Shown here one piece after another: positions 7,870 to 16,758 of a stretch of 46,507 nucleotides of DNA. The position numbers were made by a program, and so were the translations under genes. How positions within the stretch are numbered: the stretch's first letter is position 1; every line of letters starts with the position of its first letter. Below the pieces are notes generated by a model. The model was given only the letters and a program-made list of their open reading frames with translations. It had not been told where the DNA came from and did no database searches. This stretch comes from Saprospiraceae bacterium (GTDB lineage: Bacteria > Bacteroidota > Bacteroidia > Chitinophagales > Saprospiraceae). The stretch lies in NCBI GenBank assembly GCA_022448955.1, contig JAKVCU010000076.1, positions 1 to 46,507 of the forward strand. The letters are read 5' to 3'.

Positions 7870-7955
7870 ATAAAGTGCTGATTTTATTTTATTAATTGGC
7901 ACAACATTAAGCTATTACAAGATTAACGTCATAGGTATATTAAACAACAAAAGAC

Positions 7956-9005
7956 ATGAAACGATTCTACTTTTCTTTGATTCTGCTATCTCTTCTTTTT
8001 ATGGCCTGCCAAAAAAAGAGCCAGGAGGTCATAGAGGAACCTACGCCAGAGATGCCTGCTCTTAGTGGTCCCCAATGGAATTTATTAGAAGATGCCAGTC
8101 ATTTGGCAAAAGCGTATTCTAGTATAGTGAGACTGAATATCGATCATCAGGACCAACTATGGATAGGTTCTGACTATAGAGGAGATGATGGACTTTGGCG
8201 AAAAGGTTTATGGAATTTTAATGGCTCCACTTGGCAATTTATTCAACAAATAGAAGAGCATTTTCCCCATGCTTCTTTTATTGAGAAAATTGCATTTGAC
8301 CATAATAACCAGCTTTGGTTTGGGATGGATCATGAGTTAGTGCAATTTGACGGAAGTCAACTGAATCGGCATCATTTACCAGTAAATCTGGAGAATGGAA
8401 AACTGCAAGTTTTAAAAAGAACAGCAGATGGAAGCTTATGGATGAGTATTTATAATCATTTGCTACGACATCACGATGGAACTTGGGAGAATTACGAATT
8501 ACCTCAAGAGGTGGTGGATATTCACGCTTTTGAAGTAAGTCTAAATGGTATTTGGTTGGGTACCAATAGTGGGGTTTTTTTATTAGAGAATGGCATGGTC
8601 GATTCTGTCAATGAAGGTGTCAACTCGGAAGGCGAATTGATCACCATTGAAGAGGTACAGGATATCGTCTACCTAGAAGAGAAGGGAACGTTTTTTGCTA
8701 CTTCTACTGGTCTAATTCAGCAAAAAGATGGAATTTGGCAAAAGTGGAATAGCAATAATTCCTTGTTAGCAACAGATGCTATTCATTCTTTAGCTATAGA
8801 TCAAGACCAAGAACTATGGATAGGTAATCAAGATGGTCTATATCACTTTGCTCTAGAAGATGCTCAGCTCACTTTTTTTGAGCCACCAATTATTGAACAT
8901 TGTATCGCTTGTAAGCCAAAGGCATTAGATATTGCAGTAGACAGTGAAAATCGAAAATGGCTGCTTTCTGATGATAATATGATCTTTATTTTAGAAATAT
9001 TTTAA
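7956..9005 (+). CDS. Beta-propeller lipoprotein
   Basis: A 349-residue lipoprotein: the signal peptide ends at Cys18 (LLFMAC), so it is probably anchored in the outer or inner membrane. The mature part consists of about six or seven repeats with the 'LWIGT...GL..(F/Y)DG..W' pattern of two-component-regulator propeller blades (for example LWIGSDYRG, LWFGMDHE, LWMSIYN, IWLGTNSG, LWIGNQDG, KWLLSDDN). In Bacteroidota such blades form sensor or ligand-binding propellers; here no kinase or transmembrane output domain follows, so a free-standing binding or scaffold role is inferred. It lies directly downstream of the dispersed repeat cluster and is not in an operon. Confidence 0.75.
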   Translation: MKRFYFSLILLSLLFMACQKKSQEVIEEPTPEMPALSGPQWNLLEDASHLAKAYSSIVRLNIDHQDQLWIGSDYRGDDGLWRKGLWNFNGSTWQFIQQIEEHFPHASFIEKIAFDHNNQLWFGMDHELVQFDGSQLNRHHLPVNLENGKLQVLKRTADGSLWMSIYNHLLRHHDGTWENYELPQEVVDIHAFEVSLNGIWLGTNSGVFLLENGMVDSVNEGVNSEGELITIEEVQDIVYLEEKGTFFATSTGLIQQKDGIWQKWNSNNSLLATDAIHSLAIDQDQELWIGNQDGLYHFALEDAQLTFFEPPIIEHCIACKPKALDIAVDSENRKWLLSDDNMIFILEIF

Positions 9006-9263
9006 TTGCAAAATGATCAAACCGTGTAATGCCATGATTACTGGAGAAGAGTGCTGCTTCTGTAATAAGTTTTTCCCTTTAAGGAAAAGAAGGTATAGAA
9101 TGATTGCTTGTGGACTTGTTTGAGTACTTTTCACTATCAAGGATAAAAAATGAACGTCAAAAAGCATAACTTTCCTTATAATCGCTTTTTTATCGCAATA
9201 TAATCGTACCGATACCTTTCTAAATCATTATTCTACAGAATAAAGAACTAATTCCTGTCTAAT
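9006..9263. other. Spacer with a small hairpin
   Basis: A TTTTCC-CTTTAA-GGAAAA hairpin lies at 9071-9088 without a clear U-tract. Otherwise nothing is recognised before the lysS promoter. Confidence 0.45.
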
Positions 9264-9298
9264 TTTGTTATTCCAATCATTTGAAAAGCCTATTTTTG
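9264..9298 (+). promoter_or_regulatory. lysS promoter
   Basis: TTTG at 9264-9267, a 23-bp spacer and a perfect TAnnTTTG element (TATTTTTG, 9291-9298), 42 bp before the lysS start codon. Confidence 0.7.
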
Positions 9299-9339
9299 CA
9301 GCTTTCAAAAGAGTTATTTATCAAAATTGATTTATTAAA

Positions 9340-11070
9340 ATGCAATTAAGCGATCAGGAATTAGTAAGAAGGGAGAACCTTCAAAAAATCCGTGACCTGG
9401 GATTTGATGCATTCCCAGCCGAAAAGTTCGACATTGATCATCAATCAACAGCCATCACAACTGCTGAGTTTAAACAGAACCTAGCGAAGGAGTTAGAAGT
9501 GATTAAAGACTTCACACCAGAGTTGGCGGAAAAGTTGAGCGATGCCATGTTCAAGAGTAGAGGAAAGGTCGCTAATTTGTTGAAAAACGAAGAACTAGCC
9601 GCTGGTTTGCCTATCGCTGAAGAAGTTGAGGCAAATGGTACTAGCGTAAACCTTGATGCATTTTTTGCGGAAGCAAAAGGAAAAGCACTAGGCGAATACA
9701 ACGCAAAAGAGGTACATATTGCAGGCCGTTTCATGGGCCAACGTGGACCATTCGCAAAATTACAGGATAGTGTAGGAACCATCCAATTATATATCAATAA
9801 GAAGGAACTGGGAGGTGATGACAATGAAAAATATAAGCAATTACTAAAGTTGTTAGATATTGGTGACTTTATCGGTGTAAAAGGAGAAGTTTTCTCTACT
9901 GGTACAGGTGAGGTATCCATTCATGTGCATGAACTGACTTTCTTAAGCAAATCTTTACGCCCACTTCCAATTGTAAAGAGAGATAAAGAAGGAAATGTAT
10001 ATGATGCATTTACTGATCCAGAATTGCGTTACCGCCAGCGATATGTTGACCTTACGGTAAATCCGCAGTACAAAGAGATTTTCATCAAGCGTAGCCGTAT
10101 TGTTTCTGCTATGCGTCGATTCTTTGATGCTAAAGGATGGTTAGAAGTGGAAACGCCTATCCTTCAGCCAATTCACGGTGGTGCAGCGGCGCGTCCGTTT
10201 GCTACTCATCACAATACACTGGATATGCCATTGTATATGCGTATTGCCAATGAGTTGTACTTAAAGCGTTTGATCGTAGGTGGATTTGATGGCGTATATG
10301 AGATTGGTAAAATGTTCCGTAACGAAGGGATGGATCGTACCCACAATCCAGAGTTTACTTCTATGGAAATCTATGTAGCCTACAAAGACTACGATTGGAT
10401 GATGGAAATGGTAGAAAACTGCCTAGAGTACATTGCCAAAGAAGTATTAGGCACTACTGAGGTGGCTTATGGTGAAAATGTAATCAATTTTGCTGGACCA
10501 TACGAGCGTTTATCTATGTATGATTCGATCAAGAAGTATACTGATATCGACGTTTCTGAAATGGATGAAGAAGGTTTACGTAAAGTGTGTAAAGAACTAC
10601 ACATTGAAGTAGATGATTCTATGGGGAAAGGTAAATTAATTGATGAAATCTTCGGTGAAAAAGTAGAGGCGAATTTGATTCAACCTACCTACATCACTGA
10701 TTATCCAATCGAAATGACGCCTTTGGCGAAGAAGCACCGTTCAAAAGAAGGATTGGTAGAGCGTTTCGAGCTCTTTGTTAATGGTAAAGAAATTGCGAAT
10801 GCCTATTCGGAGTTGAATGATCCAATTGATCAGAGAGAACGTTTTGAAGATCAGTTGAAATTAGCGGAGCGTGGTGATGATGAGGCAATGGTACTGGATG
10901 AAGATTTCTTAAGATCATTAGAATATGGTATGCCACCAACCTCTGGTTTGGGGATCGGTATTGATCGTTTGACAATGTTATTGACGAATCAATATTCGAT
11001 TCAAGAGGTACTCTTCTTCCCACAAATGAAGCCGGAAGCTAAGCAGAACGAAGGTGCTGCTGAAGAATAA
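9340..11070 (+). CDS. lysS: Lysyl-tRNA synthetase, class II
   Basis: A 576-residue class II aminoacyl-tRNA synthetase that charges tRNA-Lys. The N-terminal OB-fold anticodon-binding domain is visible ([19 protein letters not shown]). Class II motif 2 is [19 protein letters not shown] and motif 3 is [13 protein letters not shown] near the C-terminus. It is longer than the approximately 500 residues of E. coli LysS, with extra sequence near the N-terminus and around the tip of the catalytic domain (about residues 390-440); such lengths are common in this phylum. It has a short acidic/alanine tail after the motif 3 region. It is single-gene, with its own promoter and a strong terminator. Confidence 0.97.
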   Translation: MQLSDQELVRRENLQKIRDLGFDAFPAEKFDIDHQSTAITTAEFKQNLAKELEVIKDFTPELAEKLSDAMFKSRGKVANLLKNEELAAGLPIAEEVEANGTSVNLDAFFAEAKGKALGEYNAKEVHIAGRFMGQRGPFAKLQDSVGTIQLYINKKELGGDDNEKYKQLLKLLDIGDFIGVKGEVFSTGTGEVSIHVHELTFLSKSLRPLPIVKRDKEGNVYDAFTDPELRYRQRYVDLTVNPQYKEIFIKRSRIVSAMRRFFDAKGWLEVETPILQPIHGGAAARPFATHHNTLDMPLYMRIANELYLKRLIVGGFDGVYEIGKMFRNEGMDRTHNPEFTSMEIYVAYKDYDWMMEMVENCLEYIAKEVLGTTEVAYGENVINFAGPYERLSMYDSIKKYTDIDVSEMDEEGLRKVCKELHIEVDDSMGKGKLIDEIFGEKVEANLIQPTYITDYPIEMTPLAKKHRSKEGLVERFELFVNGKEIANAYSELNDPIDQRERFEDQLKLAERGDDEAMVLDEDFLRSLEYGMPPTSGLGIGIDRLTMLLTNQYSIQEVLFFPQMKPEAKQNEGAAEE

Positions 11071-11076
11071 AAAAAT

Positions 11077-11104
11077 GGGCCTTATCGATTGCTTGATAAG
11101 GCCC
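11077..11104. terminator. Bidirectional terminator between lysS and the T9SS protein gene
   Basis: GGGCCTTATC (11077-11086) and GATAAGGCCC (11095-11104) form a perfect 10-bp stem with an 8-nt loop, with A-rich sequence on the left and T-rich on the right. It can serve both converging genes. Confidence 0.8.
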
Positions 11105-11112
11105 TTCTTCAT

Positions 11113-13767
11113 TTATTCTATAACTAATTTTCCTTGAAGGATTTTTCCTCGATTTGTTTGGATTCGAATGAAGTAGAGTCCACTTTCGTGGAATGCTTCT
11201 CCCTGTATTTCAATTAAGTTTCCTTGGAAACGCTTTTCTTTTATTTTCTGCCCTTGTGTATTAAATATTTCAAATGTTCCTCCCTGTGTGTTTGGAAGTA
11301 GGATACTTGTACTTTCCTGAAATGGATTGGGGAAGGCACTTACTTCTATCATTTCCTGACTTGGAATCTCTTTTAAGGACACAATCACTGGTTGGCCAAT
11401 GATATGGAAGACTTCATTGGTGAAGATCGGCTCATTAAAGTCAAAATAGATAGCTGCAGTATTAGTAATCAAAGTCCCATCTGGCAAATCTTCTTTTTGG
11501 TTGATGCTAAACTGTACAAAACCATTAGAAGCTTCTTCGTTGCTTGTACTATCAGGCAATAGAATATCTTCAAAAGTGAATGCCAAAATGTTTTCTCTGA
11601 TCTCGAAGGTGTAAGGGTGGCTACTTGCTCCAGGGAGGATACTCTGTGCATCCAACTGGTCAGATAAGGTATCCACTACCACCACTTGGAATGCCGTATC
11701 CGTACCTGTATTCTGGAAGCGGATTTTGTAGTCAATTGGAGTGTTTTTAGGCAATAAATTATCTTCTCCCACCCCTTTAGGATTTGCTTGTTTGTCATTT
11801 GGATCATAAGAACCAATATTTTCTTGACAATCAATCGAAATGAAATCCCCTGCTTCAAAGGGGCTAAATTGTGTGATCATGCCCATACTGAATTCATCAC
11901 CATTTATACAACCTTCTACCGCATCGGCTACCTTATTAAACCAAGGATAATCCTCTGCTTGTTCCGCTTCTAAACGGTAAGTAGAGCCATTAGCAGGTAA
12001 GGTAATATCAATGGATTCTGCAATGCCTAATTGGAAAGGCTCTTCCTCTACATACATAATGACATCTTCTACCACGAGGTAATTCAGAGGAGAAGGCATA
12101 GCCTCTTGTCCTTCATTGGTAATGGTGAAAATAACCTGATCATTATCTAAGTCACAACTACCTTGTACAGCAATTACTGGACCTGTATAGTTATCGCCAC
12201 ATAAGTCGTTGGGGTGGATGATGGCATCTGAGCAATGTGTTTGACCTAGTTCTGCATCACAACTGACTTCAAAGTAAACTTTGAAGGAACCACAGTCTCC
12301 ACCTGCAATGTCACCTAGGTCAAAGCGGTAAACATTATTATTTTCTGAAGTAAATGGAATGGTACTACCTAAATATTCTAAGAATGGATCTAAAGATACC
12401 TCTATATATGCATCCTCAGCAAGTTCTGTTCCATAATTGCAGTAATTGACTACGTAAAAATTAGAAAAACATCTTCTAAGGAAGGGAGCAGTCATATCAA
12501 CTGTTAGGTACGGACATTCTTCTTGAACTAGAGTTACTTCCGAGATACACTGACTTTGGTTTCCAGATTCATCTTCTACGCCTATTGCAACGAAATGACT
12601 ACCAATATTATTAAAGGTTATTTGATCACTACTGGGAAAGACAGGCATATCACCAAATATATCCATAGTAAGGGTAACATCAGAACAAAGATCATAAGAA
12701 CCTTCATCAATGTCTGATGGGAATAATGTTACAGATTGATCGTCACCTAAGCTAATGACCAAGTTACTTTTACAAACAGAAATAGGTGAATAAACATCAT
12801 TTTCACAAGCATCTTCTACTATAACTAATGTTTGGCAATTATTCCAGTTTTCATTTTCATCAAGCACCCACAAGACGGCTGTGAATTCACCTGCAACATC
12901 AAAAACTATACTGTTAGAAGGTGCAGGTGGTGGAGTAGTGGTTTCTCCCAATAGATTGATTCTTAAATCTACTATACTACTGCAGTCATCAAATGATCCT
13001 GCATCTATATCTTGTGCAAAGATTTGTACAGAATTAGTAAATGGTAGCAAATTGATGAGTAATTCGTCTTCACAAATAGCTGTGGGAGGAACGGTATTGC
13101 CTTCACAATCTTCATCCATAGGATTAACAAAAATATTTCCCCAACACACTGATGTATTGCCCGCATCATCTGTTAGTTGCAACTCAATGATGTTATCTCC
13201 AATATTAGTCAAAGTTATGCTAGAGGCAAAAGGATCAGAACTACCTTCTAATCTAATAAGTGCGGTAAATTCGCCACAATTATCAGAAGAACCTGCATCT
13301 ATATCCGATGGAAATACTTCTATTGAACCAGATTGATCTAAAGTGACATCAATTTGATCAAAGCAAACTGCTAATGGTGCTGTGATATCTGGATCACATT
13401 CATCAGTGGAAGTATGTACCGTTGCATCAGTAAAACAAGCATTAAAATTTCCACCATCATCAATTACCCATAGAACTATGGAGTAGTTACCAGGTGTATT
13501 AAAAGTAATGGATATATCATCAGGAGGAGAAGTACTCTGTCCTGCCAAGTTTATTCTAAACTCAAGGTTGTCACCACAATTCACAGGATAAGAACCTGCA
13601 TCAAAGTCCTCTGCAAAAACTGTAGCCTCGCCAGTAGTAGGCGATAAGTTAATTTGCATCATATTGTTGCAGATCACGACAGGAGGATTTGTGCATTGCC
13701 CCCACAATGTAGTTTGTAAGCTTAAGAAAACGCAAGTGAGCGTTAGTAGGAATAGTTTTCTTTTCAT
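11113..13767 (-). CDS. Large secreted protein with T9SS sorting domain
   Basis: An 884-residue protein with a signal peptide (residues 1-23, ending LWGQC). Four or five repeats of about 100 residues follow, each opening with an 'A(V/I)C...(I/L)NL' strand and containing 'FPSDIDAGS(Y/F)D-C' (HYR-like repeats). Then come a domain with conserved cysteines and the DPNDK...PIDYKIRFQNTGTDTA segment typical of DUF11/DUF7619-type conserved repeat domains. The last 75 residues (FPNPFQESTSILL...GLYFIRI...GKLVIE) are a type A T9SS sorting domain. It should be exported by Sec, cross the outer membrane through T9SS and be surface-attached or released. Its repeats resemble, but are distinct from, those of the gene at the left edge. 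Function is probably adhesive or structural (inference). Confidence 0.9.
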   Translation of the reverse strand: MKRKLFLLTLTCVFLSLQTTLWGQCTNPPVVICNNMMQINLSPTTGEATVFAEDFDAGSYPVNCGDNLEFRINLAGQSTSPPDDISITFNTPGNYSIVLWVIDDGGNFNACFTDATVHTSTDECDPDITAPLAVCFDQIDVTLDQSGSIEVFPSDIDAGSSDNCGEFTALIRLEGSSDPFASSITLTNIGDNIIELQLTDDAGNTSVCWGNIFVNPMDEDCEGNTVPPTAICEDELLINLLPFTNSVQIFAQDIDAGSFDDCSSIVDLRINLLGETTTPPPAPSNSIVFDVAGEFTAVLWVLDENENWNNCQTLVIVEDACENDVYSPISVCKSNLVISLGDDQSVTLFPSDIDEGSYDLCSDVTLTMDIFGDMPVFPSSDQITFNNIGSHFVAIGVEDESGNQSQCISEVTLVQEECPYLTVDMTAPFLRRCFSNFYVVNYCNYGTELAEDAYIEVSLDPFLEYLGSTIPFTSENNNVYRFDLGDIAGGDCGSFKVYFEVSCDAELGQTHCSDAIIHPNDLCGDNYTGPVIAVQGSCDLDNDQVIFTITNEGQEAMPSPLNYLVVEDVIMYVEEEPFQLGIAESIDITLPANGSTYRLEAEQAEDYPWFNKVADAVEGCINGDEFSMGMITQFSPFEAGDFISIDCQENIGSYDPNDKQANPKGVGEDNLLPKNTPIDYKIRFQNTGTDTAFQVVVVDTLSDQLDAQSILPGASSHPYTFEIRENILAFTFEDILLPDSTSNEEASNGFVQFSINQKEDLPDGTLITNTAAIYFDFNEPIFTNEVFHIIGQPVIVSLKEIPSQEMIEVSAFPNPFQESTSILLPNTQGGTFEIFNTQGQKIKEKRFQGNLIEIQGEAFHESGLYFIRIQTNRGKILQGKLVIE

Positions 13768-13796
13768 GGGTATGATTTTTGTATTTTTTGATGATA

Positions 13797-13827
13797 CAAA
13801 TATGAAAATTCATTCATGGCTATTCAA
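13797..13827 (-). promoter_or_regulatory. Predicted promoter of the T9SS protein gene
   Basis: On the minus strand, TTG (13825-13827), a 20-bp spacer and CATATTTG (13797-13804), one mismatch from TAnnTTTG, 30 bp before the start codon. Confidence 0.5.
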
Positions 13828-13920
13828 TATCAAATTTATTCAATAGTAGCTGTATTTATTACAGTTTTTTATTTTAAATTGCTGATATTTAGTATTTAAT
13901 AGAGTTTTGGAATCGAGAAA

Positions 13921-15321
13921 ATGGAAAACAGTAAGCTTTGGAATTTAATCATTTCTTTCTCTGTTACTCATATTCGAGAAGCAGGTAGATTTATAAAATC
14001 CCCTTATTTCAATCGGAAGGACTATCTCATTAATCTTTGGCAGTACTTAGAAAAGGCCTACCAATCAAATAAAGAACCTGTTTATGAAAAAGCTTTTCGA
14101 CAAACGTTTATAGGCGAAGTTTATCATTTGCGGAAGCTGATATTAGCTATGAGCGATTTGTATAAGTTGTTACTTCATTTTTTGGCTATCAAAGAGATTG
14201 AAAATGAAGAAGAGTATATTTCCTACTTACAAGTGAAAGCACTACGAAAGCTAGGACAGGAAAAATTTGCGAAGCAAAATATCAATGCAGCCAAACAAGT
14301 ATTAGAACGACACCAGAAACTAGGGAGCAAACCTTTACAGGTAAATTATGAACTAGAAATGGAACAGTATATTATGGAGTATAGCTCTAAACCTGCAGAT
14401 GTTTCCATGCTACAGCAAATAGCAGATGCAGCTGATGCTGCACTGATTTGTGCCAAACTGCGCCAGTCTTGCCTTGCAATAGCCCACCAGACGGTTTATC
14501 CAGGCGATCATCATTTGGGAATTACAGAAATATTATTGGCCTATTTGAAAGAAAGTGAATTGTTGAAATTAGCGGATGTCGCTATTTATTATCATTGTTT
14601 CTTGATGCTGGGAGTGCACAAAGAAGAAGTACATTTTAGAAAATTTAAAGATTTACTCTTACAACATCATGCTTCATTTGATACCAATGAAACGCGCGAT
14701 CTTTTCCTAATGGGCATCAATTATGGTATCCGTAAAGTGAATAATGGAGAGGAGAGGTATTTTGAGGATATTATGCGCTTGTATGAAGTATCATTGGAAG
14801 GAGATCACCTTTTGGAAAACGGCTTATTATCTCGCTTTACTTATTATAATATAGTAGCAGTAGCATTGAGGACAGAGCGCTTTGATTGGGGCGAGAATTT
14901 TATTTATCAGTATAGAAGCAAGTTGGCCAAACCCTATCGCGAAAGTTCATTTAGTTTTTGTAAAGCACGCCTGGCTTACGCCAAAAAAGAATTTGATGAG
15001 GCACTTCCACTTTTGCAAAAAGCAAATTATAAGGATCCCTTGCTAAATCTTTCTGCAAAAACATTATTATTAAAAATTTACTACGAACTAGATGAGTTTG
15101 ATCTCTTACAAGCCCACTTAGATGCTATGCAAAACTATATTCTTCGTAAGAAAGTCATCGGCTATCACAAAACGAATTATTTGAATACGATCAGATATAC
15201 AAAAAGATTACTAAGTCTGAATTATTATGATAAAGTATCCATTAAAAAACTAAGGAAAAAACTAGATGAAGAAGAAATACTGACTGAAAAACGATGGATG
15301 TTAAGTCAATTAGAAAGATAA
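13921..15321 (+). CDS. Helical protein of unknown function
   Basis: A 466-residue protein with no signal peptide and no transmembrane segment. The sequence is almost entirely amphipathic helices rich in Leu, Tyr, Lys and Glu, with loosely TPR-like pairs (for example FDEALPLLQKANYKDPLLNLSAKTLLLKIYYEL near residues 355-388). The N-terminus (LIISFSVTHIREAGRFIKSPYFNRKDYLINLWQYLE) has the feel of a conserved Saprospiraceae hypothetical family, but I cannot name it. The start ATG follows an AT-rich leader. A cytoplasmic scaffold or repeat protein is the most that can be inferred. It has its own direction, divergent from the T9SS protein gene. Confidence 0.8.
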   Translation: MENSKLWNLIISFSVTHIREAGRFIKSPYFNRKDYLINLWQYLEKAYQSNKEPVYEKAFRQTFIGEVYHLRKLILAMSDLYKLLLHFLAIKEIENEEEYISYLQVKALRKLGQEKFAKQNINAAKQVLERHQKLGSKPLQVNYELEMEQYIMEYSSKPADVSMLQQIADAADAALICAKLRQSCLAIAHQTVYPGDHHLGITEILLAYLKESELLKLADVAIYYHCFLMLGVHKEEVHFRKFKDLLLQHHASFDTNETRDLFLMGINYGIRKVNNGEERYFEDIMRLYEVSLEGDHLLENGLLSRFTYYNIVAVALRTERFDWGENFIYQYRSKLAKPYRESSFSFCKARLAYAKKEFDEALPLLQKANYKDPLLNLSAKTLLLKIYYELDEFDLLQAHLDAMQNYILRKKVIGYHKTNYLNTIRYTKRLLSLNYYDKVSIKKLRKKLDEEEILTEKRWMLSQLER

Positions 15322-15435
15322 ATCACCCTTTTAAGGCAATTTCCATCTAAATTGGTCTAAATTTCTAGTATTTTCCTCGACATTTCAGATAACTTAAGCA
15401 TTGTTAATTAAACTAAAATCAAACTAACACACTCT

Positions 15436-16167
15436 ATGAAGAAAGCATTTCTTTTGTTGTTCGGCTTCAGCCTAATTCTTACATCATGCTTTAGCCCTAG
15501 CAATGAGCAGGAAGAGCAAGAACAAGAAGAACAACAAGCAAAACAAGAAGAAGAACCAGAAGAGGAACAAGAAGAAAGGGATAAAGATAATTCTATTAGT
15601 ATATCTTTTGGGGAAGATAGTAAAATTGAGCTCAGTGATGAATCTATGGATAAACTGGAAAATGGACTTGAAAAATTGGCAGATGCATTTAAAAATATGG
15701 AGGTCAATGTCGAAACAGATGCAAAAGCGGTTGATTTTAGAAAATTAAAGAAAGAACTTCCGTCTAGCATCGGTTGGATGAAAAGAACTTCTTTCGAAGG
15801 AGAACGTGCAGGTATATTGGGGATTAAAACATCCGTCGCCAACGCAACTTACGAAAGTGGAACAAAAGAAATAAAAATATCTATAGCAGATATAGGAGGA
15901 TTTAAAGCAGCACTCAGAGGCCTCGCTATCTGGTCAGAATTAGAAGTCGATAAAGAAAATGACTATGGATATGAACGTACGACAGAGATTGAAGGCCATA
16001 AAGCTTTCGAGAAATATGATAGCCGAAAAGAAGAAGGTGAAATTGCCTTGATTATCCAAGATCGAATAGTAGTGACCGTTAAAGGTGAAAATATTGAGGA
16101 AGATGATTTGCGTAAAGCATTAAAGAAAATCGATTTAGATGATCTAGAAGATCTAACTGATGAATAA
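15436..16167 (+). CDS. Lipoprotein of unknown function with acidic linker
   Basis: A 243-residue lipoprotein with the lipidated cysteine at position 18 (LILTSC). A strongly acidic, Glu/Gln-rich tether follows (about residues 25-55, EEQEQEEQQ-type), then a folded domain from about 60 to 240 with alternating beta strands and the segment GFKAALRGLAIWSELEVD. The ending is acidic. The folded part resembles small periplasmic lipoproteins seen widely in this phylum, but no named family is recognised. It lies 115 bp after the helical protein gene on the same strand. Confidence 0.75.
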   Translation: MKKAFLLLFGFSLILTSCFSPSNEQEEQEQEEQQAKQEEEPEEEQEERDKDNSISISFGEDSKIELSDESMDKLENGLEKLADAFKNMEVNVETDAKAVDFRKLKKELPSSIGWMKRTSFEGERAGILGIKTSVANATYESGTKEIKISIADIGGFKAALRGLAIWSELEVDKENDYGYERTTEIEGHKAFEKYDSRKEEGEIALIIQDRIVVTVKGENIEEDDLRKALKKIDLDDLEDLTDE

Positions 16168-16280
16168 AATTTAGTTGATATTTATTAGTGTATCCAACAA
16201 CCAACCGAAAGAAACTATTGATAATAACAATGTTGAGAAAAGACTTGATGCTTAGGCATTGAGTTTTTTTTATACTTATA

Positions 16281-16296
16281 TACAACAAATGTCGTA
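16281..16296 (+). promoter_or_regulatory. BlaI-type operator 1
   Basis: TACAACAAATGTCGTA, a near-perfect dyad matching the TACRACA-nn-TGTNGTA operators of BlaI/MecI repressors. It lies immediately upstream of the -33 element. Confidence 0.75.
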
Positions 16297-16301
16297 GATA
16301 A

Positions 16302-16333
16302 TTTGCATCTACAACAATTGTCGTATATATTTG
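16302..16333 (+). promoter_or_regulatory. Promoter of the repressor-M56 operon
   Basis: TTTG at 16302-16305, a 20-bp spacer and a perfect TAnnTTTG element (TATATTTG, 16326-16333). Transcription should start near 16340, about 30 nt before the repressor start codon. Operator 2 fills the spacer. Confidence 0.75.
16310..16325 (+). promoter_or_regulatory. BlaI-type operator 2
   Basis: TACAACAATTGTCGTA, the same dyad as operator 1 with the centre 29 bp downstream. It lies exactly between the -33 and -7 elements, so repressor binding would block RNA polymerase. Confidence 0.8.
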
Positions 16334-16371
16334 TAGTGGTTTTATGATCATAGACCTAAATCTATTAGATA

Positions 16372-16758
16372 ATGAGTGATAAAAAATATCAACCAACAGA
16401 ATCTGAACTAGAGATTTTGCAAGTGCTCTGGGCAAACGAGCCCTGCACGGTCCGTTTTATTTTTGAGCAATTAAGTACGGAAAAAGATTCCGGTTATACG
16501 ACAGTATTGGTACAATTGCAGAGGATGACCAAGAAAGGCTTGGTTAGTCGATATAAAGAAGGCAAAACCCACTATTATCAAGCTATTCCGAAAGAAGAAG
16601 AAATTCAAGAGAATCTATTTAAGCGTCTGGTAAAGACTGCTTATAAAGGCTCTGCTATGGATTTGGCATTGCATGCTCTAGGGCAGGCAGCGACTTCTGA
16701 GGAAGAGTTGGCAGCGATTCAAAAATGGTTAGACCAGAAAAAAAATGAGCAGAAATAA
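16372..16758 (+). CDS. BlaI/MecI/CopY family repressor
   Basis: A 128-residue winged-helix repressor. The N-terminal DNA-binding part is ESELEILQVLWANEPCTVRFIFEQL...GYTTVLVQLQRMTKKGLVSR, which matches the family well, and a helical dimerisation segment follows. Family members dimerise on TACxACA...TGTxGTA operators and are inactivated by proteolysis triggered by a membrane M56 peptidase. Two such operators overlap its own promoter, so autorepression is expected. Its stop codon overlaps the start of the M56 gene by one base (TAATG), implying translational coupling. The family controls beta-lactamase in Firmicutes; in this phylum the targets are usually unknown, and no beta-lactamase is present here. 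Confidence 0.95.
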   Translation: MSDKKYQPTESELEILQVLWANEPCTVRFIFEQLSTEKDSGYTTVLVQLQRMTKKGLVSRYKEGKTHYYQAIPKEEEIQENLFKRLVKTAYKGSAMDLALHALGQAATSEEELAAIQKWLDQKKNEQK

